Notes: generated by a model from the sequence alone, not told the origin. DNA of 64,000 bases from Mycobacterium sp. 852002-51163_SCH5372311 (GCF_001667115.1 NZ_LZIJ01000027.1:25773-89772); one strand, 5' to 3'; positions 1-8,854 are shown, numbered from the stretch's first letter. A program made the numbers and translations.

Positions 1-187
1 CGACCGTGACCACTCTGCGATCGGCGCAGGGCTCCTCGGTCAGCGTGAAAGACGCTGCTTCCAAGCAGGATTCGGCGTCCGCGAAGTCAGCCACCGAGCC
101 GACGGCAACAACGACGCCGGGCGGTGACTCGGCGCGGACCTCGAAGCCGGGATCCGGCGAACTCGACAGATCGACCACCCGCAGCAT
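1..187 (-). CDS. Partial CDS (N-terminal 62 residues), function not established
   Basis: An open frame begins at ATG 187 on the minus strand and runs off the left edge without a stop. It starts 3 nt after the fadD4 stop codon, so it is probably co-transcribed and translationally coupled with fadD4; no separate Shine-Dalgarno is obvious. The visible part is rich in Val, Ala and acidic residues (MLRVVDLSSSPDPGFEVRAE, later PPGVVVAVGSVADF) and has no diagnostic motif. Position behind an acyl-CoA synthetase suggests a fatty-acid catabolism enzyme such as a crotonase-family enoyl-CoA hydratase, but that is inference from context only. Confidence 0.45.
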   Translation of the reverse strand, partial: MLRVVDLSSSPDPGFEVRAESPPGVVVAVGSVADFADAESCLEAASFTLTEEPCADRRVVTV

Positions 188-190
188 CGG

Positions 191-1708
191 TCACGCCGAA
201 TATTTCTCGACCAGCTCGTTCTTGTAGAGCTTCCCGATGTCGGTGCGCGGCAGTTGCGCCTCGAAGGCGATCGAGCGCGGACACTTGAAGTGCGCCAAGC
301 GGTCTCGCAGCCAGCTCAGCAGTTCGTCGGCGAACTCATCGGTGGCATCGGCTGGGTCGACCGTTTGCACCGCAGCCATGACCCGTTGCCCCATCTCGGC
401 GTCGGGAACGCCGAACACCGCCGCGTCCAACACCTTTGGGTGGGTAACCAGAAGGTTCTCGGTTTCCTGCGGGTAAATGTTCACCCCGCCGGAGATGATC
501 ATGTGGTGGCGCCGATCGGTCAGGAACAGATACCCATCGTCGTCGAGATAGCCGACGTCGCCGACCGTCACCCAGCCGTGCTTGTCCTTCGACGCCGCGG
601 TTTGCGCTGTGTCGTTGAGATATTCGAACGCATATCCGCCGTCGAAGTAGATCTCGCCGGGCTGCCCAGGCGGCAACTCGTTGCCTTGCTCGTCGAGAAT
701 GTGTATCTCGCACAGCATCGGCTTGCCGACCGATCCCGGATGCGCCAGCCACTCCTCGGCAGTGATCAACGTCGATCCGATTGCCTCCGAGGACGCGTAA
801 TACTCGTCGACGATCGGGCCCCACCAGTCCATCATCTGTTTCTTGATCTCGACCGGACACGGCGCGGCGGCGTGCATAACCCGCTGCAGACTGGACAGGT
901 CATATGAGTTACGCACTGCCTCAGGGAGTTTCAGCATGCGGGTGAACATCGCCGGCACGAACTGGCCGTGGGTGACCCGGTAGCGCTGTATCGCATCGAG
1001 GCAGCCTTCGGGGTCGAATTTCTCCAATACAACTGTCGTTATGCCGCCGGCCTGCGCGCTCATCGACCACACCGACGGTGCCGTGTGGTACAGCGGCGCT
1101 GGACTCAGGTAGATCGACTCGGGCGTCATCCAGAACCCGACCAAGGCCGACATCATCCCGGGTACCTCAGCCGGCGGCAGGTGCGGCAGTTCGCGCTTGA
1201 TCCCCTTAGGCCGGCCGGTGGTGCCTGACGAGTACTGCAGCAGGTCTCCCTCGATTTCGTCGTCTATCGGTGTATCTGGTTGGTTCGCAACACATTCCGG
1301 GTAGCGCTCCCAGCCCGCCAAGTCGTCGTCGGCGATGAGCAGCAGATCGGGCAGTCCGCCCGTAAGGTGCTCCGCCAGGTTTTCGCAAGTCTTGCGCAGC
1401 ACGGCCGAGCCGATGATCGCCTTGGCGCCGCTGTTGTCCACGATGTAGGCCGCCTCGGGCGCGGTCAGGTGGGTGTTGATCGGCACGTAGTACAGGCCGC
1501 TGCGGCGAGCGGCCCACATCACGGCGTGGATGTGCTCGTTGTTCTCCATCAGGATCGCCACCGCGTCGCCTTCGCGGAGGCCGGCGCGCCGGAAATAGTG
1601 CGCCAGCCGATTCGCGCGAGCCTCCAGCTCGTCGAACGTGACCACCGTGCCGGACGGGTGCAGGATGACCGCCGCTTTACCGGTGCCGACATGCTGACGG
1701 ATTTGCAT
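191..1708 (-). CDS. fadD4: Acyl-CoA synthetase (ANL family), FadD4-like
   Basis: Predicted 505-residue AMP-forming acyl-CoA ligase that activates a carboxylic acid through an acyl-adenylate. The phosphate-binding loop SSGTTGRPKG lies near residues 160-169. A YYASSEA segment follows in the A5 position, then GDVGYLDDDGYLFLTDR with the hinge Asp, the ISGGVNIYP motif, and a C-terminal RTDIGKLYK containing the catalytic Lys. The start is ATG 1708 (MQIRQHVGTG); upstream in-frame sequence looks non-coding. Length is close to FadD4 (Rv0214) and it lies near pckA as in M. tuberculosis. Substrate is unknown; another FadD subgroup is possible. Confidence 0.85.
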   Translation of the reverse strand: MQIRQHVGTGKAAVILHPSGTVVTFDELEARANRLAHYFRRAGLREGDAVAILMENNEHIHAVMWAARRSGLYYVPINTHLTAPEAAYIVDNSGAKAIIGSAVLRKTCENLAEHLTGGLPDLLLIADDDLAGWERYPECVANQPDTPIDDEIEGDLLQYSSGTTGRPKGIKRELPHLPPAEVPGMMSALVGFWMTPESIYLSPAPLYHTAPSVWSMSAQAGGITTVVLEKFDPEGCLDAIQRYRVTHGQFVPAMFTRMLKLPEAVRNSYDLSSLQRVMHAAAPCPVEIKKQMMDWWGPIVDEYYASSEAIGSTLITAEEWLAHPGSVGKPMLCEIHILDEQGNELPPGQPGEIYFDGGYAFEYLNDTAQTAASKDKHGWVTVGDVGYLDDDGYLFLTDRRHHMIISGGVNIYPQETENLLVTHPKVLDAAVFGVPDAEMGQRVMAAVQTVDPADATDEFADELLSWLRDRLAHFKCPRSIAFEAQLPRTDIGKLYKNELVEKYSA

Positions 1709-1778
1709 GCGCCGACTGTACGACGCTGCCGAACAGACGCAAAAAGCTCCAGCCGTGCCGTGCACGGCGGGGCTCGCA

Positions 1779-2840
1779 CTACCTCTCCGGGAGCAGCAGG
1801 GCGCTGTCGCCGAATTCATGCCAGAGATAGCCGTTTTCCACGGCCTCCCGGTACGCCTGGGCGACCAGGTCCGGGCCCGCCACGGCCTCGAGCAGCAGCA
1901 GATGCGAGGCGCCGGCGTCATGCCAGCCGGTGATGAGCCCGTCGACCACACGGCTCGGGCGGTCGGCGCCGAGCACCAGATCCGTCCAGCCGACGGCCTG
2001 ATGTACGTCGCCGTCGGGGTTGGCGGCCGACTCGAGAGCCCGGGTCACCGTAGTTCCGACCGCGATCACCCGTCCGCCGGTGGCATGCGTGAGGTTCGCC
2101 AGCCGCGCGGTGGCGGCCGGTACCTGGAACAGCTCCGGGGCCGGTGGCTCGCCCGCCTCCGCCGAGGAGACCCCCGCGTGCAACGTGATGGGCGCGATCG
2201 CAATGCCCCGGGCCACCAAACTGGTAACCAACTCGGTGCTGAACGGCCTTGCTGCGCTGGCCATTTCAGCACTGCCAGGGTGCTGGGCGAACACCGTCTG
2301 GTAGTAGCGCAGCGGCCATTGTCGCGGCACGTACGAGTAGCGGATCGGCCGGCCGTAGCGGGTCAGGTACGACACCGCGTCACCCTCGAGCACCGCCCGC
2401 GCCGTCCACAACCGCCCGCCGTCGACTCCGGTTTCCGGGTAGGACGAAGTGGTCACGATCGCGCCACCGCCCGGCATCTCGATGCGTTCACCCGGGCGGA
2501 CGTCGCTCAGGTGTCCCGTGGCATTCCCGGCCGGCCTCAGTTCCACCACCCACAGCTTTTCGGCGCGCTCGGTGGAGAAGTGAACGGCGACCGGCTCGTC
2601 GCCGCGGCGTCCGTCGACCGCGGCGGGCAGGGTGGCGGAGTTGTTCACCACCAACAGGTCGCCCGGGTGCAAGTAGTCGCCAAGATCGGCGAAACGCGCG
2701 TGGCTGACCCCGCCCGGCCGGCCGACCAGCAGCTTCACCCCGTCGCGGGCGACGCCGCGGGCTTCGGGCGGTTCGCTGGCGTCCGACGCCGTCGGCCGGA
2801 CGAAGTGGGTATGCGGCCTCGCCAGGGTCACGGCAGTCAT
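1779..2840 (-). CDS. QueA-like S-adenosylmethionine:tRNA ribosyltransferase-isomerase family protein with altered active-site motif
   Basis: A 353-residue protein with QueA architecture. It has an N-terminal DYLHPGDLLVVNNSATLPA like the QueA 'DYLRPGDLLVLNDTRVIPA', a central YYQTVFAQHPGSAEM, then VGTTVTRALES and a C-terminal RVVDGLITGWH. Canonical QueA makes epoxyqueuosine from preQ1-tRNA and SAM. Here the usual APTAGLHFT signature is replaced by MASAARPFS and TNFHLP by TGWHDAG, so the reaction may differ. No other queuosine gene is in the window. Start is ATG 2840, overlapping the SDR stop by 4 nt (ATGA), so the two are coupled under the SoxR-type promoter. Confidence 0.8.
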   Translation of the reverse strand: MTAVTLARPHTHFVRPTASDASEPPEARGVARDGVKLLVGRPGGVSHARFADLGDYLHPGDLLVVNNSATLPAAVDGRRGDEPVAVHFSTERAEKLWVVELRPAGNATGHLSDVRPGERIEMPGGGAIVTTSSYPETGVDGGRLWTARAVLEGDAVSYLTRYGRPIRYSYVPRQWPLRYYQTVFAQHPGSAEMASAARPFSTELVTSLVARGIAIAPITLHAGVSSAEAGEPPAPELFQVPAATARLANLTHATGGRVIAVGTTVTRALESAANPDGDVHQAVGWTDLVLGADRPSRVVDGLITGWHDAGASHLLLLEAVAGPDLVAQAYREAVENGYLWHEFGDSALLLPER

Positions 2841-3550
2841 CGGCCGGCTCCGGCCATCAGCTCCGCTGCCCGGTAACGACCGGACGCCGGTCGCCTGTCG
2901 AGCAATCGCAGCAACGCCGGCACAACCGACTCCGGCTCGGCTCGATCGGAGATGTCCTCGCCGGGGAACGCGGCCTGATGCATCTCGGTGCGCATGTCGC
3001 CGGGGTCGAATGCGTAAACGGCCAGAGCGGGAGCCTCGGCCGCCAGGACGGCTGACAGCTGGTCGAGCGCGGACTTTGACGAGCCGTAGCCGCCCCAACC
3101 CGGATACGGCTCGACGGCCGCATCGGACGTCAGGTTGACGATGGTCCCGGCGTTCTCGATGAGCGCCGGCAGGGTCGCCTGGATCAGGGCAAGAGGCGCG
3201 AACAGGTTGGTCTGGTAGACGGCCCATAGCTCTGTTTCCGGGTAGTCGGCGAGAAGCGGTTGTGGGCTTGGTCCCAGCCGGCTCGCGTTGTTCACCAAGA
3301 GGCGAAGCTGGCCCGCGCCGGTTGCCGCGGTGACCAGTGCGGCACGATGCGGCGGGTCGGTGACATCGCCGGGTAGGGCGATCAGACGTGCTGAATTCAG
3401 TTCTCTGGCAGTCGTTTCCAGCTCGTCGGCGCGGCGGGCATCGCCGACGACGGTCCAGCCGAGGTCGAGCAGAGCAGCGGTCACCGCTCGGCCGAACCCG
3501 CGTGAAGCGCCGGTGACGATAGCAACAGAATTGGTCGTGGATTGCGTCAT
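2837..3550 (-). CDS. Short-chain dehydrogenase/reductase
   Basis: A 237-residue classical SDR. The nucleotide-binding TGASRGFG is at residues 13-20, LVNNAS follows strand 4, and the catalytic Ser (NLTSDAA) and YGSSK (YxxxK) are present. The fold is a soluble Rossmann oxidoreductase using NAD(P)H; the substrate cannot be read from sequence. It is the first gene of a two-gene unit with the QueA-like gene. It is transcribed divergently from a SoxR-type activator with only 54 nt between start codons, which makes it the likeliest target of that regulator. Start ATG 3550. Confidence 0.9.
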   Translation of the reverse strand: MTQSTTNSVAIVTGASRGFGRAVTAALLDLGWTVVGDARRADELETTARELNSARLIALPGDVTDPPHRAALVTAATGAGQLRLLVNNASRLGPSPQPLLADYPETELWAVYQTNLFAPLALIQATLPALIENAGTIVNLTSDAAVEPYPGWGGYGSSKSALDQLSAVLAAEAPALAVYAFDPGDMRTEMHQAAFPGEDISDRAEPESVVPALLRLLDRRPASGRYRAAELMAGAGR

Positions 3551-3556
3551 ACGGCC

Positions 3557-3587
3557 ATACTGGTAGTTAAAGTTAACTTTAAGTCAA
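3557..3587 (-). promoter_or_regulatory. SoxR-type operator inside an overlong promoter spacer
   Basis: A perfect 16-bp palindrome TTAAAGTTAACTTTAA lies at 3567-3582. Its core AAGTTAACTT equals the core of the E. coli soxS SoxR site. On the minus strand a -35 like TTGACT (3587-3582) and a -10 like CAGTAT (3562-3557) flank a 19-bp spacer, the hallmark of MerR-family activated promoters. It lies between the divergent SDR and soxR-like genes. The dyad is seen directly; SoxR binding is inferred. Confidence 0.8.
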
Positions 3588-3604
3588 GTGCCAGGGGGGG
3601 CGAA

Positions 3605-4069
3605 ATGGACAAGCGCGACATGTTCACCGTGAGCGAGATAGCGAATCGCAGCGGGTTCGCGCCGTCGGCTATCCGGTTCTACGAGAGCCAGGGTCTGATC
3701 AGCGCGACCCGGACATCCGGCGGTCAGCGCCGGTTCGAACGCCAGATGTTGCGGCGGCTGGCGTTTATCCGGGCCGCCCGTAACGTCGGGTTGAGCCTGG
3801 ACGAGGTGGCTGCGGCGCTGGCCAAACTGCCCGACGGGCGCAACCCGACGCGCGCCGACTGGAGTCGATTGTCCAAAGACTGGCGCGCACGCCTGGACGA
3901 TCAGATCGCCGGGTTGATGGCTCTTCGCGACAACTTGGATTCGTGTATCGGCTGTGGCTGCCTGTCGTTGAAGCGGTGCGCGATCTCCAATCCGGCCGAC
4001 TGGGCAGCCGCCGCCGGACCGGGAGCGGTGTACCTGCCGAAGTCACTCCGGGCCGGCGGCCTGCGCTGA
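3605..4069 (+). CDS. soxR: MerR-family redox regulator, SoxR-like, with [2Fe-2S] cysteine cluster
   Basis: A 154-residue regulator. A winged HTH with TVSEIANRSGFAPSAIRFYE lies at residues 8-27, followed by a dimerisation helix. The cysteine set C114-x2-C117-x-C119-x5-C125 matches the [2Fe-2S]-binding pattern of SoxR. Family knowledge: oxidation of the cluster by redox-cycling compounds converts SoxR to an activator, and in actinobacteria it usually controls a few local redox enzymes rather than soxS. The start at ATG 3605 follows a purine-rich GGGGGGCG stretch. The dyad about 30 nt upstream can serve both autoregulation and the divergent SDR/QueA-like pair. Confidence 0.9.
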   Translation: MDKRDMFTVSEIANRSGFAPSAIRFYESQGLISATRTSGGQRRFERQMLRRLAFIRAARNVGLSLDEVAAALAKLPDGRNPTRADWSRLSKDWRARLDDQIAGLMALRDNLDSCIGCGCLSLKRCAISNPADWAAAAGPGAVYLPKSLRAGGLR

Positions 4070-4077
4070 CGGCATCC

Positions 4078-4140
4078 AGTGTGAACTGACGGCTTTCGGT
4101 GTCAATGTAGGGCGGGAATTTGCGCCAAATTTCCGCCCAG
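4078..4140 (+). repeat. Intergenic dispersed repeat, copy A
   Basis: The segment starting GTGTGAACTG and containing TAGGGCGGGA and TTGCGCC aligns closely with the reverse complement of 43255-43318. Both copies sit in non-coding DNA just after stop codons, so they look like a dispersed intergenic element rather than chance similarity. The terminator hairpin at 4110-4138 is part of this copy. Confidence 0.6.
4110..4138. terminator. Probable bidirectional terminator between soxR-like and pckA
   Basis: GGGCGGGAATTTG at 4110-4122 pairs with CAAATTTCCGCCC at 4126-4138 around a 3-nt loop, giving 13 pairs including one G-U. It sits between convergent genes. There is no strong U-tract, as is common for mycobacterial hairpin terminators. 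Confidence 0.6.
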
Positions 4141-4205
4141 GCCTCACCGCCAACGCCCAGGTTTCACACCCGAGGCCATTGACGGCGAGCGAGCGCTAAC
4201 CGGCC

Positions 4206-6035
4206 CTAGTCGGCCTCGGCCAATCGCTGCTTGAGCGCGTCGAACTCGTCCTTGACGCCGGTTGGCAGCTTCTCGCCGACGAACTCGAACCACTCCTCGA
4301 TCAGCGGCAGTTCCTTGCGCCACTCGTCGGGGTTGACCGCCAGTGCTTTGGCAACGTCGTCGGGTTCGACGTCGAGCCCGTCCAGGTCCAGGTCCTCGAC
4401 GGCGGGAACGACGCCGATCGGCGTGTCCTGTCCACCGGCCCGGTGCTCGATGCGGTCAACGATCCACTTGAGCACCCGGCTGTTCTCGCCGAAGCCGGGC
4501 CACAGAAACTTGCCGTCCTCGCCGCGGCGGAACCAGTTGACGAAGAACACCTTCGGCAATTTGGACTCGTCGGAGTTCTTGCCCAGATCCAGCCAGTGCT
4601 GGAAGTAGTCGCCGACGTGGTAGCCGAGGAACGGCAACATGGCCATCGGGTCACGGCGCACGGTCCCGACTTTGCCCTCGGCGGCCGCGGTCTGCTCGCT
4701 GCCCATGGTGGCGCCCATGAACACGCCGTGCTGCCAGTCGCGCGCCTCGGTCACCAGCGGCACCGTCGTCTTGCGGCGAGCGCCGAAAAGAATGCCCGAG
4801 ATCGGGACGCCCTGCGGGTCGTCCCACTCCGGCGCCAGGATGGGGCACTGCGACATCGGCGTGCAGTATCGCGAATTCGGGTGCGCGGCTTTGGTTTCCG
4901 TCTCGCGGATGACCCAGTCGTTACCCTTCCAGTCGATCAGGTGATCCGGCTCCCCCTCCAGGCCTTCCCACCACACGTCGTTGTCGTCGGTGAGCGCGAC
5001 GTTGGTGAACACCGTGTTGCCGCCCGCGATGGTGCGCATGGCGTTGGGGTTGGATTTCCAGTTGGTGCCGGGTGCGACCCCGAAGAAGCCGAACTCCGGG
5101 TTGACCGCGTAGAGCCGGCCGTCCTTGCCGAACCGCATCCAGGCGATGTCGTCGCCCAGGGTCTCGGCGCGCCAGCCGGGGATGGTCGGCTGCAGCATCG
5201 CGAGGTTGGTCTTGCCGCATGCCGACGGGAACGCGGCCGCAAAGTAGTACGCCTTGTTCTCCGGGGAGATCAGCTTGAGGATCAGCATGTGCTCGGCGAG
5301 CCAGCCCTCGTCGTGCGCCATCGCCGAGGCGATGCGCAACGAGTAGCACTTCTTGCCCAGCAGCGCGTTGCCGCCGTAGCCGGAGCCGTAGCTCCAGATC
5401 TCGCGGGTCTCCGGGAAGTGGGTGATGTACTTCGTCTCGTTGCAGGGCCAGGGCACGTCTTCCTGGCCCGGCTCCAGCGGGGCGCCGACGGAGTGCAACG
5501 CCTTGACGAAGAACCCGTCGTCGCCGATCTTGTCCAGGGCGGCCTTGCCCATCCGGGTCATGGTGCGCATGGAGACGACGACGTATTCCGAGTCGGTGAT
5601 CTCGACGCCGAGCTTGGGGTCGTCGGCACCGAGCGGGCCCATGCAGAACGGCACCACCCACATCGTGCGTCCGCGCATGCAGCCGCGGTACAACTCGGTC
5701 ATGGTGGCCCGCATCTCGGCCGGGTCCATCCAGTTGTTGGTCGGGCCGGCGTCGATCTCGCGCTCGGAACAGATGAACGTCCGGGACTCCACGCGAGCCA
5801 CGTCGGACGGGTCGGACAACGCCAGGTAAGAGTTCGGGTGCTTCTTCTCGTTCAGCTTCTTGAACGTGCCCACCTCAACCAAGTGATTGGCGAGCCGCTG
5901 GAACTCCTCGTCGGAGCCGTCGGCAAAGACCACCCGGTCGGGCTGCGTCAACTCGGCAACCTCTTCTACCCAGGACAGCAGCCCCTGGTGTTTAGTAGGC
6001 GCGGTATCAAGCCCGGGGATGGTCGCTGAGGTCAT
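4206..6035 (-). CDS. pckA: Phosphoenolpyruvate carboxykinase (GTP)
   Basis: A 609-residue GTP-dependent PEP carboxykinase that converts oxaloacetate to PEP in gluconeogenesis, essential for growth on fatty acids and cholesterol. The kinase loop [10 protein letters not shown] has the GTP-class catalytic Cys at 273 and the P-loop Lys at 275. It is followed by DDIAWM, the [15 protein letters not shown] segment and [10 protein letters not shown]. Start ATG 6035 is preceded by AGGAG with good spacing; the longer upstream in-frame extension lacks homology. It is read leftward, convergent with the soxR-like gene. It lies in the same direction as the two GTPase-like genes but 234 nt after them, so it probably has its own promoter. 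Confidence 0.97.
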   Translation of the reverse strand: MTSATIPGLDTAPTKHQGLLSWVEEVAELTQPDRVVFADGSDEEFQRLANHLVEVGTFKKLNEKKHPNSYLALSDPSDVARVESRTFICSEREIDAGPTNNWMDPAEMRATMTELYRGCMRGRTMWVVPFCMGPLGADDPKLGVEITDSEYVVVSMRTMTRMGKAALDKIGDDGFFVKALHSVGAPLEPGQEDVPWPCNETKYITHFPETREIWSYGSGYGGNALLGKKCYSLRIASAMAHDEGWLAEHMLILKLISPENKAYYFAAAFPSACGKTNLAMLQPTIPGWRAETLGDDIAWMRFGKDGRLYAVNPEFGFFGVAPGTNWKSNPNAMRTIAGGNTVFTNVALTDDNDVWWEGLEGEPDHLIDWKGNDWVIRETETKAAHPNSRYCTPMSQCPILAPEWDDPQGVPISGILFGARRKTTVPLVTEARDWQHGVFMGATMGSEQTAAAEGKVGTVRRDPMAMLPFLGYHVGDYFQHWLDLGKNSDESKLPKVFFVNWFRRGEDGKFLWPGFGENSRVLKWIVDRIEHRAGGQDTPIGVVPAVEDLDLDGLDVEPDDVAKALAVNPDEWRKELPLIEEWFEFVGEKLPTGVKDEFDALKQRLAEAD

Positions 6036-6269
6036 CGAACTCTCCTGAATTCTTCTGGGTCCTTCGGGGGACTGCGGGGCAATCAGCGGTGCGTAGCGAT
6101 CGCCCACACAACTGGTTCACACGGTGAAGCTTTACATACAGGTTATCGCGAGCGACTTGTCGAGACAGGCACAGGCGGGTATAAGCCTTCTCACAACAAC
6201 GATTCAGAAGCGTCATGGTCGTCCGCAATCGTCCGCAAATCCGTGCCTTTTGCCCTATCCGAGGCCCAG
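6036..6269 (-). promoter_or_regulatory. Upstream region of pckA
   Basis: 234 bp without a credible gene. It holds the pckA ribosome-binding site (AGGAG just before 6035), a small inverted repeat TTCAC-acg-GTGAA at 6116-6128, and a 10-bp tandem duplication (TCGTCCGCAA) at 6219-6238. No convincing -10/-35 pair was identified. Confidence 0.35.
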
Positions 6270-7763
6270 CTAATCAGCCATCTCAGCGGGACCCTTGGAT
6301 TTGGATATACCCGCTTCGCCGAGTTCTGCACGTACCGCGTCGAGCGCCGCTTGCACCGTGGGCATCTCCCGGTCACGCACCGCGGCGGCCCGGGCGGCAG
6401 CGATGGCGTATTCGCGCAGCTCGGTGTCTATGGCGCTGACCTGATCGGCCACCTGCGCATTCTCGGCCTCATCGCGCGCACTCAGCGCGGTGTTCAGCAA
6501 CGTCTCGGCGATCAGCACCCGCGTGGCAACCAGCTCCTCCACCACCGACCGCAGCGACTCCGTCGCCTCGCCGGCCCAGCGGTCCAGTACGGCGCGGTCG
6601 CGCAGCAGGCCGCGGATGTTCACCACCAGGAGGGTGGCCAGCAGGCCGATTGCCACACACAGCGCGAACCCGGCAGGCGCCAGCCAGGGGGAGAGCCTGG
6701 GCGCCACGCTGGCCAGCAAGCGATTGAGCGTCAGCGCCACTCCGAGGCCGAAGCCGACGCCCAGCAGCACCATCAGCCACGTTTCCTGACGCCGCGACTT
6801 CAGCGGTGGGGCCGGAACCTCGACGTCGGGCAGCTTCTCCTGCGGCGGCAGCTCCACCGGCACCCGCATCACCTGCGCGACGTCGGCGAGGTGCGCGGCG
6901 GTGCCGTCGCTGACCTCGGCGACGACGTCGTTGATCCGGCCGCGGGCATACGTCTCGAAGGCGGGCATGTTGCGCCGGGACAGACCGGCCGCGTCCTCCT
7001 GCAGCTCCCCCCGTACCGAGGAACACCGGTTGCGGGCAAAGTGGGACAACTGGACCCGGGCCTGCTGGATCTGGCCGCGCAGCATGATGATGTGTTCAGT
7101 TTTCGACTGACGCCGCTGCCGCAGGGCGGAGCTGCGTTGCTCGCGCAGCGCGTCAACCCTGGCCTGCCGCCCGGCACCCTCGGCATCCCGGTCGAAGCGC
7201 TTCGCCACCGTCTGCAACCGGGATTCCCACGCCCGCAACCTGTTTCGGCGCGCGACGTCCGATTCCGCGAGCTGCCGTTCAACCGCGCCGACCAGCTCGT
7301 CCACACGAGGCGCACCGACATCGGGCAACGCGGCCACCCCGGCCCAGGGCACCCGGGCATAGCGCGGCGCGTGCGCGGCAAGCTTGTCGCGGTCGGCGTT
7401 CAACACGTCGCGCCAGGTGCGGTGGACGTCGATCTTGGAGACCACCCCGATCACCACGTCGGTGTACTCGGCAGCGGCGTCCAGCAGCGCACAATCGGAT
7501 TCCGTCAGCTCGGCAGCCGCGGAAACCACGAACACCACCGCGATCGGAGCGTCACCGGGACCCAGGTCCGTCGACTCGACGAACTTGTGCCGCGGCAACC
7601 GTTCCCGCAGCGCGGCGGCGACACCACTCACCCCAGCCATCCACGGGCCGGTCACCAGCACCACGTCGCGGCGGTTGATGGCGGGCGCATCCAACCGGGG
7701 GCCGATCGCCGCCACCAGCGCGTCCACCTGGCCGGCCGGATCGTCGTGAGCCGCCTCGGTCAC
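6270..7763 (-). CDS. Degenerate GTPase/dynamin-like membrane protein (Rv0210-like)
   Basis: A 497-residue protein with a divergent P-loop region (VTGPWMAGVSG), a GTPase G4-like VVSKIDVH, and a long charged helical middle with many Arg/Gln. It ends in a membrane hairpin of two hydrophobic segments (around LMVLLGVGFGLGVALTL and GFALCVAIGLLATLLVV) plus a helical tail. This layout of G domain, helical stalk, paired membrane segment and helix resembles bacterial dynamin-like proteins. The P-loop Lys is absent, so nucleotide hydrolysis is doubtful. Start is GTG 7763, overlapping the upstream stop as GTGA. The cellular role is unknown; membrane remodelling is inference. Confidence 0.7.
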   Translation of the reverse strand: MTEAAHDDPAGQVDALVAAIGPRLDAPAINRRDVVLVTGPWMAGVSGVAAALRERLPRHKFVESTDLGPGDAPIAVVFVVSAAAELTESDCALLDAAAEYTDVVIGVVSKIDVHRTWRDVLNADRDKLAAHAPRYARVPWAGVAALPDVGAPRVDELVGAVERQLAESDVARRNRLRAWESRLQTVAKRFDRDAEGAGRQARVDALREQRSSALRQRRQSKTEHIIMLRGQIQQARVQLSHFARNRCSSVRGELQEDAAGLSRRNMPAFETYARGRINDVVAEVSDGTAAHLADVAQVMRVPVELPPQEKLPDVEVPAPPLKSRRQETWLMVLLGVGFGLGVALTLNRLLASVAPRLSPWLAPAGFALCVAIGLLATLLVVNIRGLLRDRAVLDRWAGEATESLRSVVEELVATRVLIAETLLNTALSARDEAENAQVADQVSAIDTELREYAIAAARAAAVRDREMPTVQAALDAVRAELGEAGISKSKGPAEMAD

Positions 7764-8854
7764 CGCGACGCCCCAAGCACGCCGGCGCGCGACCACAACC
7801 GAAGGGATCCCCTGGCGATATCCGCGGCGCAGACGCGCTGCACGTCGCCGACAGAACTGTCGACGCTGTACCGCTGCCACCGCACTGCCCGCGAAAGGTG
7901 CTCATCCGGGCCGTCTGCGACCAGGCCGGATCGTGGGCCGTCGGGCAATCCGGCAGCGTGCACCAGGTCAGTGGCGTCGGCCATCCTGGCCACCACCGTG
8001 TCGTCGTGGGCCAGGAACCGAGTGATCCGCTCAGCCAATCGGTCCCCGGAGCACGACTCGCAGACGGCCAGAGCCTCCAAAGCCGCGACGGCGTCGAGCA
8101 CCCGCCGGTAGCGCAGCTCGGCGCAGAGGGCATGGATTTTGGCGACGACGGCGTCGACGCAGCTCGCCTGGCGCAGCAGGGCCCGCAGCTGAGCCGCCGA
8201 GTAACCCTTACCGACCGCGGCGACCGCAAGCGCAGTGCCGAACAGGTCCAGGGAGTTCAGCAGTCGCCGCCGGCGCTCGACCGGCACCGGATTTGCCGCG
8301 GCCAGCAAGGCGACCAGCTCGCGCACGTCGCCCCACGCGTCGTCCAGGTCATCAAGGGCGGCCAGCAATCCGATCATCGGCTGCACCGGTACCCCAAGCA
8401 GGCCCGCAAACTCGGCGCACCGGGCGCGCGCCGCGGCAATCGGCCCCTCGCCGGCGAAGCCGGCCAAATCGGCCTTGTTCAGCACCACCAACACCGGGAG
8501 CCGGGCGGAGATAGCTCCGACGGCCTCGGAGTCCTCCGGTTTGACCACTTCCGCGATCACGTACACCACGACGTCGGCGTCGGGGTGGAATCGGCTCCGC
8601 ACTTCGGCGGCGCGGATGCCATCGGCGCGGTCCAAGGCACGCGCGACGGTGCTGCAGCCCACTCCCCGACGACCGCAAACCTCCACCCGCAACGGCGCGG
8701 CGACAGTCTCGGCGATCGTCGTCACCCGCGCGTCAGCGACGCCGGCAGCAAATCGCGCCAGCTCATCGACGAAAATCTGTTGCCCCCTGTCCGTTGCGTC
8801 CCGTCTGCTCGATCCGACCCGACCCGGCTCGCTTTCGCAAGCGCATCCTGGCAC
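7760..8854 (-). CDS. Degenerate P-loop GTPase-like protein (Rv0209-like)
   Basis: A protein of about 364 residues. VCGRRGVGCSTVARAL is a Walker A-like loop in which the Lys is replaced by Cys (GRRGVGCS). A Walker B-like DADVVVYVIAEV is followed by a well-kept G4 motif VVLNKADL. The C-terminal half is helical with Cys-rich patches. It is translationally coupled with the membrane-hairpin partner downstream, so the products may act as a heteromer. The start is uncertain: GTG 8854 is chosen because it gives about the length of Rv0209; no strong Shine-Dalgarno is seen. It is divergent from trmB across a 97-bp gap. Function unknown. Confidence 0.65.
   Translation of the reverse strand: MPGCACESEPGRVGSSRRDATDRGQQIFVDELARFAAGVADARVTTIAETVAAPLRVEVCGRRGVGCSTVARALDRADGIRAAEVRSRFHPDADVVVYVIAEVVKPEDSEAVGAISARLPVLVVLNKADLAGFAGEGPIAAARARCAEFAGLLGVPVQPMIGLLAALDDLDDAWGDVRELVALLAAANPVPVERRRRLLNSLDLFGTALAVAAVGKGYSAAQLRALLRQASCVDAVVAKIHALCAELRYRRVLDAVAALEALAVCESCSGDRLAERITRFLAHDDTVVARMADATDLVHAAGLPDGPRSGLVADGPDEHLSRAVRWQRYSVDSSVGDVQRVCAADIARGSLRLWSRAGVLGASR

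Noticed and set aside
1757..1768. GCCGTGCACGGC palindrome between queA-like and fadD4
   Set aside because: A 12-bp GC-rich palindrome is not striking at this base composition and no regulator is adjacent.
1709..1951. N-terminal extension of fadD4 to 1951
   Set aside because: The added 81 residues are Cys/Arg/Ser-rich, overlap the QueA-like gene and match no ANL N-terminus.
4443..6029. 528-codon plus-strand frame opposite pckA
   Set aside because: It is an antisense shadow of a strongly recognised enzyme in GC-rich DNA; composition is Val/Arg/His-rich without motifs.
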